Source: DASZHC01 sp035938215 (GTDB lineage Bacteria > Verrucomicrobiota > Verrucomicrobiia > Chthoniobacterales > JAFAMB01). Taken from it: DNA of 5,880 nucleotides. Numbering within the stretch: the first letter of the stretch is position 1; every line of letters starts with the position of its first letter. The stretch lies in NCBI GenBank assembly GCA_035938215.1, contig DASZHC010000076.1, forward strand, positions 1 to 5,880. Direction: 5' to 3'. Positions 1-4,301 of this stretch are shown piece after piece. The notes under the pieces are model-generated. The model was not told the DNA's origin and did no database searches. It was given only the letters and a program-made list of their open reading frames with translations. The position numbers and the translations under genes were made by a program.

Positions 1-114
1 GGTCTTTACCTGAGCAACCACCACCTCGAATCTACCGCGATCAAACTCGCTTTGTGGGGACAACCTGAGCGTATTTGCGCTATAACGAGCCCTCAACATC
101 AACTACTTACGTGA
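1..114 (+). CDS. Possible 3' end of an upstream gene (partial)
   Basis: Frame 1 is open from the window edge to a TGA at 112-114 and would encode a 37-residue C-terminal tail ending in QHQLLT. Its stop overlaps a GTG at 111-113 in the GTGA arrangement typical of coupled genes, which is the main reason to list it. The GC content at third codon positions is high over the first 60 bases and falls afterwards. Frame 3 is also open from base 3 to a TGA at 66-68 and reads equally like protein (ending RFVGTT), so the true reading frame is undecided. No family is recognisable from so short a tail. Confidence 0.25.
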   Translation, partial: GLYLSNHHLESTAIKLALWGQPERICAITSPQHQLLT

Positions 115-572
115 ATTACGAGTTAGAAACTGCGAAAGACGCACTAAAGGCAACCAGTGATGTGGTTCTGCGAATTTTGCTGAGTATTGGCAGAGTCGAG
201 ATTGACCACTTTTCGCTTTGGCATGACAAGGCGGGCAACGCAGTGTCTCAACCGCTGGCCGGCGTGATCGACCCCGAGAATCCCAACGGTGCAACGTTTC
301 CGGATCTCAATGACCCCGCCACACTCGCCCGCCTCCAGCTGCAGCTCGAGCTCACCCAGACCAACAAGAACCTGCCGGAGCCGTGCGACTTCCTTTTTCG
401 CGAATCCATGCCTCCCTGTTCGGTGATTCGCCCTACCTCCACCGCGCTAGGAGGTGCCGTGGCGACCGTCAAGTCATTTATGGCCGATGGACTTTTCAAC
501 GGCCAGCCGGAAAGCTTCTTTGATTTCGCCATGCAGCTGGCAACGGCAGCGGATAACGCCCAGCGGGAATAA
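111..572 (+). CDS. Hypothetical protein, unrecognised
   Basis: This reading frame encodes about 153 residues from a GTG at 111, or 165 from a TTG at 75. An in-frame TGA at 66-68 blocks any longer reading. I prefer the GTG because it overlaps the possible upstream stop as GTGA, but neither start has a clear Shine-Dalgarno sequence. The N-terminal part looks helical (ELETAKDALKATSDVVLRILLSIG). The middle is rich in D, N and P (GVIDPENPNG, FPDLNDPAT) and is followed by a Leu/Gln-rich helix (LARLQLQLELTQ). There are two Cys residues (EPCDF, PPCSV), no signal peptide and no convincing membrane segment. I recognise no domain. It ends 30 bases before tatA on the same strand, so it may belong to the same transcript. 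The frame-3 reading upstream of 66 could also mean that this is the 3' part of a longer gene broken by a stop. Confidence 0.6.
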   Translation: MNYELETAKDALKATSDVVLRILLSIGRVEIDHFSLWHDKAGNAVSQPLAGVIDPENPNGATFPDLNDPATLARLQLQLELTQTNKNLPEPCDFLFRESMPPCSVIRPTSTALGGAVATVKSFMADGLFNGQPESFFDFAMQLATAADNAQRE

Positions 573-602
573 ATTACGGACCACGACCAGTTTAGAATAA
601 TA

Positions 603-857
603 ATGAATATCTTTGCATTTGGGATTGGGAATCTAGGTGGTCCGGATCTGTTTATCATCCTCCTGATCGTGCTCGTCCTGTTCGGGGCGAAAAAATTGCC
701 TGACCTGGCTCGGAGCCTGGGGCAGAGCATGAATGAGTTCAGGAAAGCTCGCGAGGAGATTGACAGGGAGCTCCACAACGCAGGGGCTCAACCACCCGGA
801 GCCGCGACCCCGCCAGTCCGCGCAGCAACGGGCAAAGCCTCAGAGCCGGACAGATAG
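603..857 (+). CDS. tatA: Sec-independent protein translocase subunit TatA/TatE
   Basis: This is an 84-residue subunit of the twin-arginine translocase, which exports folded proteins across the inner membrane; TatA protomers assemble around TatBC to form the passage. The sequence shows the family layout: a very short N-terminus, a polar residue (D15) entering a transmembrane helix at about residues 15-27 (LFIILLIVLVLF), the Phe-Gly hinge at 27-28, and the signature KKLPDLARSLG at 30-40. An amphipathic, charged helix follows (about 41-60), then a Pro/Ala-rich tail. The length and the FGAKKLP motif favour TatA/E over TatB. Only weak purine-rich sequence precedes the ATG. It stands 30 bases after the unknown gene and 12 before the pentapeptide gene; no tatB or tatC is visible here. 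Confidence 0.92.
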   Translation: MNIFAFGIGNLGGPDLFIILLIVLVLFGAKKLPDLARSLGQSMNEFRKAREEIDRELHNAGAQPPGAATPPVRAATGKASEPDR

Positions 858-869
858 CAGGATTCGAAC

Positions 870-1637
870 ATGGCAGTCTTGAAGCGTCGAAGACGGCCCC
901 AGCCTTGGCCGCTCCAGCGGGCACAAGTGAAGTACGGATGGTTAATTCCCGTCATCGCACTTGAGTGGGGCTCGCGATGGCTAGCATACTTGTTAAGCGG
1001 GTGGGCATTTCTGGAAGTCCTCGAATATTTCGGAACCTTATCCCTATTGGTGGCGGCTGTATCGTATTTTGCAGAGAGCAAGGACCGGATAAAACAGAAA
1101 CACTATCAAGCTTGGCAGGTAATTAACTCGGCTCAAGGAAAAGGGGGAAGCGGAGGCCGGATTGATGCGCTTGAGGAACTTCATCAGGATGGCGTTCCAT
1201 TGGTAGGCGTTGATGTGAGCGACGCCTTTCTTCAAGGAGTCGATTTAAATGGAGCAAACTTGCTTCGTGCGAATTTCCGCTCTGCGGATATCCGGGACGG
1301 AAGCTTTGTCGGATCCCAGTTAGAGTCCGCGGACCTGACATCAGCGAATTTGCGGCATGCCGAATTACAGAAGGCTGACTTGCACAACGCCAATCTGGAA
1401 GATGCCGATCTGTTCGGCGCAGATCTCGGTCAAGCCGACTTGACCGGCGCCCATCTCGGCAAAGCGGACCTGCGCAACTCGGATTTGCGCGGCACCAAAT
1501 GGCAAGAGATCGCGGAAATAAAACTGGCGAACGTGTTTGGCGTTAGGAATGCTCCAACGGGTTTTTGGAGTGGGCCGCCAGAATGGGCGCGGTTTCCATT
1601 GAATCCGATGCCGGGTGGCTCGCCCAGTTTAACCTAG
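870..1637 (+). CDS. Membrane-anchored pentapeptide-repeat protein
   Basis: The 255-residue protein starts with a basic cytoplasmic stretch (KRRRRP, residues 5-10). Two hydrophobic segments follow (about 22-43 and 45-67), then a charged linker with a Gly-rich patch (KGGSGG, 91-96). Residues 112-209 form about twenty consecutive pentapeptide repeats of the A(D/N)LXX type (GANLL, SADLT, KADLH, EDADLFGADL, QADLT), which are known to build a right-handed quadrilateral beta-helix. The C-terminal 45 residues are Trp/Pro-rich (GFWSGPPEWARFPLNP) and not repetitive. The repeat fold is a binding or scaffolding surface and gives no specific substrate. It starts 12 bases after tatA with a weak AGGA upstream, so co-transcription is likely. 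The stop codon TAG at 1635-1637 is shared with the left boundary of a mobile element, and the same stop is rebuilt beyond the element at 1961-1963, so the protein end is probably native. Confidence 0.9.
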   Translation: MAVLKRRRRPQPWPLQRAQVKYGWLIPVIALEWGSRWLAYLLSGWAFLEVLEYFGTLSLLVAAVSYFAESKDRIKQKHYQAWQVINSAQGKGGSGGRIDALEELHQDGVPLVGVDVSDAFLQGVDLNGANLLRANFRSADIRDGSFVGSQLESADLTSANLRHAELQKADLHNANLEDADLFGADLGQADLTGAHLGKADLRNSDLRGTKWQEIAEIKLANVFGVRNAPTGFWSGPPEWARFPLNPMPGGSPSLT

Positions 1638-1960
1638 TGCACCGTCTCGCATATAATAGTGATGTCGCCGCAGGTCAGTTGGCTGTTTTTCAAGGCGCGA
1701 GCGAAGCGCCCATATTTGAATCGATACGGGTCGAGCGAGCAACCCGAAAAAACAGCCAACTGGCCGCGGCCCAGAGGGTTGCGTTGAAAATGGGCCGGCG
1801 GCTGCGTTGCTCGTCGGTTACGTCCCGCCCCACTTTTATGCTGCCCTAGAGACCGAGACTACCAGGAATGTAGAAAGTGGAGCGGGATGCGCCCCCTCGC
1901 GCCTTGCCGGCGGCCCATTTTGAACGCAACGACGTCGCTATTATATGCGAGACGGTGCAC
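1637..1960. mobile_element. Element A: TA-flanked palindromic MITE-like insertion
   Basis: A 324-bp non-coding element bounded by terminal inverted repeats. Bases 1634-1659 are perfectly inverted at 1938-1963 (26 bp), and six of the next eight bases also match (1660-1667 with 1930-1937). A TA dinucleotide flanks each end (1635-1636 and 1961-1962), as expected for a TA target duplication of the IS630/Tc1-mariner type. The inner arms are also inverted: 1778-1797 with 1911-1930 (19 of 20) and 1823-1836 with 1874-1887 (13 of 14), leaving a central loop at 1837-1873. The whole element is therefore one long imperfect palindrome, interrupted in its left arm by element B. It encodes no transposase, so it would need one in trans. 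Each terminal repeat contains TATAAT (1652-1657, and its complement at 1940-1945), which might act as a -10 box reading inward. The family assignment is inferred from the TA flanks alone. Confidence 0.85.
1668..1777. mobile_element. Element B: hairpin element nested in the left arm of A
   Basis: The arms of element A match until base 1667 and resume at 1778, so about 110 bases are extra on the left side. This extra piece is itself palindromic: 1676-1690 (CAGTTGGCTGTTTTT) is perfectly inverted at 1748-1762, and the flanking CCGC..GG and CCGCGG bases extend the symmetry. Inside it are two smaller stems, GGCGC/GCGCC at 1694-1698 and 1706-1710, and CGGGT/ACCCG at 1727-1731 and 1742-1746, giving a branched fold. 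It has no coding capacity. The exact ends and any target duplication are unclear. It could be a REP-like or second MITE-type element. Confidence 0.7.
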
Positions 1961-1963
1961 TAG

Positions 1964-2127
1964 ACTGATCGCGGCTCTTTTTCGTCCAATAACGAGGGCT
2001 GCCGGCTGCGATTTGGGGTTTGGGGTTCGCGGTTCGGAGTTTGGGGTTCGGAGTTCTTCTGACTTCTGACTCACGGCGCCGAGGGAACGGACGCCCTCAA
2101 GCTCCCGGGAATCGGCCAGCAATTCTC
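1964..2127. other. Convergent intergenic spacer
   Basis: This stretch separates the right end of element A from the end of the minus-strand peroxidase gene. Apart from the heptamer repeat there is only a weak hairpin, GAGGG at 2081-2085 with CCCTC at 2094-2098, which lacks a T-run on either strand and so is not called a terminator. No gene is supported here. Confidence 0.6.
2012..2070. repeat. Degenerate 7-bp tandem repeat
   Basis: Successive heptamers read TTTGGGG, TTTGGGG, TTCGCGG, TTCGGAG, TTTGGGG and TTCGGAG from 2012 to 2053. A partial TTC unit follows, then TTCTGAC twice (2057-2070). The G-rich strand is the plus strand. It lies between element A and the 3' end of the peroxidase gene and is not part of a credible gene. 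The mixture of unit types suggests slippage from an older simple repeat. Confidence 0.75.
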
Positions 2128-3078
2128 CTAGCTCTCGGGCGCCTGCCGGCGGCGACGGCCGCTAAGCAAATAGATCGCGGCACGCAGCTCAAGCAAAGGA
2201 TCACCTGAGGGCTCTATTCCATCGACGCGTGGAATCGGATCAAAGATGATCTTCTTCTGTTCACGCGCGTCGTTCGCTACTGGATTCGAAAGAATAACCT
2301 TTCCAAGATTGATTAAGGGCCGGTCCTCGGGCCAGTGACTCGTGCAGTCATCCACAATATCCTCGTCATTTGCCACTTGCACCAGGATCTGAAAGCCGAT
2401 CGGCTCCCTGGCGATCCTTTCTGTGAGCTCGTCGTAGAGGTAATTTGGCCCCTTGTTTTTTGCCGTAGCCTCATCCAGATACTCATTGCCCGCCTCGGGT
2501 GTGATTCGGTATCGTCCATAGCGGCTTACGCCATCCTTATTGGTAAAGCGATACGCTGTTACGCTAAAGTAGGACTCCCTCGCAAAACTTGACGGTGTGG
2601 GCTTCGGCGTTTGCACGAAAGCAAGCGCCTTCGGATGGCCGGCGAGGAAGGCTTCAATGGGAGTTGGCGAGGACATTTGCGAGCTGCTCGCAGCGACAGC
2701 CCGCAGGAACTCCAAAAACTCCTGACCCGTCCTGGTTGGGAATCCATCGGTCGAGTGGCTGACGATATCGGTATGCACGTGCTCAGCGAGATTGAACCGC
2801 AGAGCAAACCCACGCGGATTTGCATTAGGGTCATCATCAGGGATGAGCGGCAGCCCTGTGGAGCTGGAAAACCTTGCGGTGATCGGCGTGGACCCGCGGA
2901 TAATGTGAGGCGCCCGCGTTAGAGAAGCGGCATTGATGGACGGCGTAAATGTGCCCGTTAGCATGGTCCCTCTCGCATGAGCCGCCCGAAATCCGGGGTG
3001 CAGTCCGAAAACCGTATCAAATTGCAGCAGTAAATCCTGGCTCAGCGCGATAAGCTTCTCATCAGATGGCAGTGGCAT
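2128..3078 (-). CDS. Catalase-related heme peroxidase (SrpA-like)
   Basis: A 316-residue member of the short catalase-like family, which comprises heme proteins of about 33-35 kDa that act mainly as peroxidases. The distal histidine lies in RAAHARGTM (H34), and the catalase-type ARFS (R69) and NPRGFALRF (87-95) motifs follow. The C-terminal DPLLELRAAIY (around 293-303) supplies the R-x-x-x-Y motif expected to hold the proximal heme-ligand tyrosine (Y303). DIVSHSTDGFP (104-114) matches the position of the catalase VGNN active-site segment, but the Asn is replaced by His/Ser. No signal peptide is seen, so it is probably cytoplasmic. The ATG is supported by AGGAGA five bases upstream. Element C abuts that site on the 5' side. 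The HAD gene lies 158 bases upstream on the same strand. Confidence 0.9.
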   Translation of the reverse strand: MPLPSDEKLIALSQDLLLQFDTVFGLHPGFRAAHARGTMLTGTFTPSINAASLTRAPHIIRGSTPITARFSSSTGLPLIPDDDPNANPRGFALRFNLAEHVHTDIVSHSTDGFPTRTGQEFLEFLRAVAASSSQMSSPTPIEAFLAGHPKALAFVQTPKPTPSSFARESYFSVTAYRFTNKDGVSRYGRYRITPEAGNEYLDEATAKNKGPNYLYDELTERIAREPIGFQILVQVANDEDIVDDCTSHWPEDRPLINLGKVILSNPVANDAREQKKIIFDPIPRVDGIEPSGDPLLELRAAIYLLSGRRRRQAPES

Positions 3079-3083
3079 CGTTT

Positions 3084-3089
3084 TCTCCT
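3084..3089 (-). promoter_or_regulatory. Ribosome-binding site of the peroxidase gene
   Basis: On the minus strand AGGAGA lies five bases before the ATG at 3078, which fixes that start. Its first A and the preceding T (3089-3090) are the TA dinucleotide bordering element C, so the insertion stopped exactly at the edge of the Shine-Dalgarno sequence. Confidence 0.75.
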
Positions 3090-3090
3090 A

Positions 3091-3173
3091 GTGTCCTGTG
3101 CTCCGCTCCTCGCGCCTTGTCGACGGCCCATTTTGATCGCAACAAAATACATGCTATTTCGGGGACAGGACAC
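3091..3173. mobile_element. Element C: short TA-flanked MITE-like relative of element A
   Basis: An 83-bp element with 9-bp terminal inverted repeats, GTGTCCTGT at 3091-3099 and ACAGGACAC at 3165-3173, flanked on both sides by TA (3089-3090 and 3174-3175). Its interior 3108-3143 matches 1895-1930 of element A at 33 of 36 positions in the same orientation. The distance from that core to the right-hand TA is 30 bases in both elements. It is therefore a shorter member of the same group without the long second arm. It lies between the HAD gene and the peroxidase and would form part of the peroxidase leader if transcription starts upstream of it. A weak minus-strand promoter-like pair (TTGCAT at 3203-3208, TACAAT at 3178-3183, 19-bp spacing) lies just beyond its right end. 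Confidence 0.8.
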
Positions 3174-3236
3174 TAACATTGTATCTCTTTAACGGTGCTC
3201 GAATGCAACAGAATCCTTGACTGCAAAATTTCTTCT

Positions 3237-3932
3237 TTAACTCAGTCGGAATCGACGCGCACGTTTCGCGGGCTCATCGAAAAGACTCAGAATCGTCCCT
3301 GTCCGATCGCTCTCATGGTCGACTACGAAAGACTTGCACCCGGCTGCGCGCGCTCCTTTTTCGTCTAAATCGACATCGTCGCCGATATGGAGAATTTCGG
3401 CCGGATCGACCTGGAACCGTCGGGCCGCCTCCAGAAAGATCCGCGGCGCAGGTTTAGAGGCACCGATCTCGCTTGAGATAATCACGTTTTCAAACGCTTG
3501 AAGAATGCCCAGGTGACCCAAAACAGTGTACAGACGCCGGTCGAAATTTGAAATGATCCCGAGCCGGATTTTCAATCGGCCAAGCTGCGCCAAAATATCG
3601 GGGACATCCGCGAACAATTCCCAAATACCGGGCTGAGCAAAGGTCTCGTACACATGGTCAAAATAAGCGTCGAACGCCCCGAGCCTGTACCCAGCCTGCC
3701 CCATGGTCATGCGGACAAGTTCTCTCCACCACCCCCGATCGTCGTCGGCCCGCGGATCAGTTGTTTCCCGTGGAGGAGCGAGGGATCGCCACGCCACTTC
3801 AAAAGCAGCCTGCAGCCGGTCAGGATCGAGGTCGTAACCAAAGCTCCGCGCCGAATCCGCGTATGTTGTTCCGGGCGGTTTGATGAGCCTGATAAGCGTA
3901 CCCGCAGCGTCAAATGTCACAACCCGAATCAC
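3237..3932 (-). CDS. HAD-superfamily hydrolase, REG-2/HDHD3-like
   Basis: A 231-residue haloacid-dehalogenase-fold protein. Motif I is FDAAGTL with the nucleophile D8, and an all-helical cap follows (about 18-100, with the paired RGWWREL at 66-72). Motif II is IISNFDRR (S128), motif III SKPAPRIF (K160) and motif IV HIGDDVDLD (D185, D186). The ISNFDRRL and SKPAPRIF wording resembles the REG-2/HDHD3 branch. The second Asp of canonical DxD phosphatases is Ala (A10), so ordinary phosphatase activity is uncertain. Substrate is unknown. The GTG start is chosen because GAGGTG lies four bases upstream and motif I then falls at the usual position; an overlapping ATG at 3934 meets TGA immediately. The gene is divergent from nusA. 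Confidence 0.88.
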   Translation of the reverse strand: MIRVVTFDAAGTLIRLIKPPGTTYADSARSFGYDLDPDRLQAAFEVAWRSLAPPRETTDPRADDDRGWWRELVRMTMGQAGYRLGAFDAYFDHVYETFAQPGIWELFADVPDILAQLGRLKIRLGIISNFDRRLYTVLGHLGILQAFENVIISSEIGASKPAPRIFLEAARRFQVDPAEILHIGDDVDLDEKGARAAGCKSFVVDHESDRTGTILSLFDEPAKRARRFRLS

Positions 3933-3935
3933 ATA

Positions 3936-3942
3936 TCACCTC
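3936..3942 (-). promoter_or_regulatory. Ribosome-binding site of the HAD gene
   Basis: GAGGTGA on the minus strand precedes the GTG at 3932 by three to four bases. It matches the 16S anti-Shine-Dalgarno well and supports the GTG start. Confidence 0.65.
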
Positions 3943-4009
3943 GGAAATGCTTGCTCGCCATCTTCGCGATATAGGCCATGGAATGCACCACAAATTTTGA
4001 GCTCAGGTT

Positions 4010-4182
4010 AGCGCTTATGGGGCAGATCTCCGAGCTGCCCGCGAGAACAGCGCTCTTACCCTACGACTCTTGCCACGACAGCCGGCTCGGAGATCCGGCA
4101 TCTACCAATCTCCCGTAATTTCCGAGGACCTTGGAATGGCCCGCGTATGCGCCTGGTTTGGACGTGGTAGGAGCAGCGTCCC
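4010..4182. ncRNA. Candidate structured RNA with complementary hairpin loops
   Basis: Hairpin 1 (4020-4040) has stem GGGCAG/CTGCCC and a 9-nt loop ATCTCCGAG. Hairpin 2 (4081-4099) has stem GCCGG/CCGGC and a 9-nt loop CTCGGAGAT. The two loops are exact reverse complements, so they could form a nine-pair kissing interaction, or open into an 11-bp long-range helix (4025-4035 with 4085-4095). The self-complementary AGCGCT occurs at 4010-4015 and 4049-4054 and could close hairpin 1 from outside. Further possible stems are TTCCGA/TTGGAA around a GGACC loop (about 4119-4135), and GGACG/CGTCC (4160-4164 with 4177-4181), whose loop holds TGGTAG complementary to CTACCA at 4102-4107. The strand is undetermined. 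It matches no RNA family I recognise, and no gene is supported within it. Confidence 0.5.
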
Positions 4183-4187
4183 CTTGC

Positions 4188-4216
4188 TTGACGACCCTTT
4201 TTTTCAGTCTTAGATT
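4188..4216 (+). promoter_or_regulatory. Putative nusA promoter
   Basis: TTGACG at 4188-4193 matches a sigma-70 -35 box at five of six positions. After a 17-base spacer containing seven T residues, TAGATT at 4211-4216 matches the -10 box at four of six. Transcription would start near 4223 and give a leader of about 80 bases to nusA. Confidence 0.4.
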
Positions 4217-4223
4217 CTTCGAC

Positions 4224-4301
4224 TAGACCGAAACTGGTCGCATCCAACGGGAATCCTTGGATTCTGGAGGATCAGCGACCCGATCGGTCCGTTATTGTTT
4301 T
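4224..4301 (+). promoter_or_regulatory. Hairpin-rich nusA leader
   Basis: Three short inverted repeats fall in the predicted leader: GACC/GGTC at 4226-4229 and 4236-4239, the near-palindrome GAATCC-TT-GGATTC at 4251-4264, and GACC/GGTC again at 4277-4280 and 4286-4289. Because the first and third use the same stem sequence, they could also pair with each other. A strong Shine-Dalgarno-like TGGAGGA (4265-4271) lies between them, but 30 bases before the nusA ATG and without a usual start codon at normal distance. A role in nusA control is speculative. Confidence 0.3.

Noticed and set aside
860..869. GGATTCGAAC resembling a tRNA T-arm complement
   Set aside because: No acceptor, anticodon or D-arm surrounds it; it is the short spacer before an ATG.
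870..905. KRRRRPQPW as a Tat signal peptide on the pentapeptide protein
   Set aside because: No RRxFLK motif, and the hydrophobic segments continue into membrane helices without a cleavage site; it is a positive-inside anchor.
1565..1849. 94-residue plus-strand open frame across the end of the pentapeptide gene and element A
   Set aside because: It overlaps a clear gene in another frame and then runs through palindromic mobile DNA; no domain or start signal.
2081..2098. GAGGG/CCCTC hairpin as a terminator of the peroxidase gene
   Set aside because: Five-pair stem with an 8-nt loop and no U-tract on the minus strand.
1859..2122. 87-residue minus-strand open frame
   Set aside because: Made of the heptamer repeat (giving RTPNSEPRTPN) and the arm of element A, so low-complexity and not a gene.
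1637..3173. CRISPR or integron-type array
   Set aside because: The repeats are inverted or single dispersed copies with TA flanks; there are no regularly spaced direct repeats and no cas or integrase gene.
4177..4204. CGTC/GACG hairpin followed by seven T as a terminator
   Set aside because: The stem has four pairs and is separated from the T-run by four bases; the T-run also fits as a promoter spacer. Kept only as a possibility for the upstream RNA.
4056..4247. 63-residue minus-strand open frame upstream of nusA
   Set aside because: Basic composition without domain, and it covers the structured region and the promoter; the hairpins explain the sequence better.
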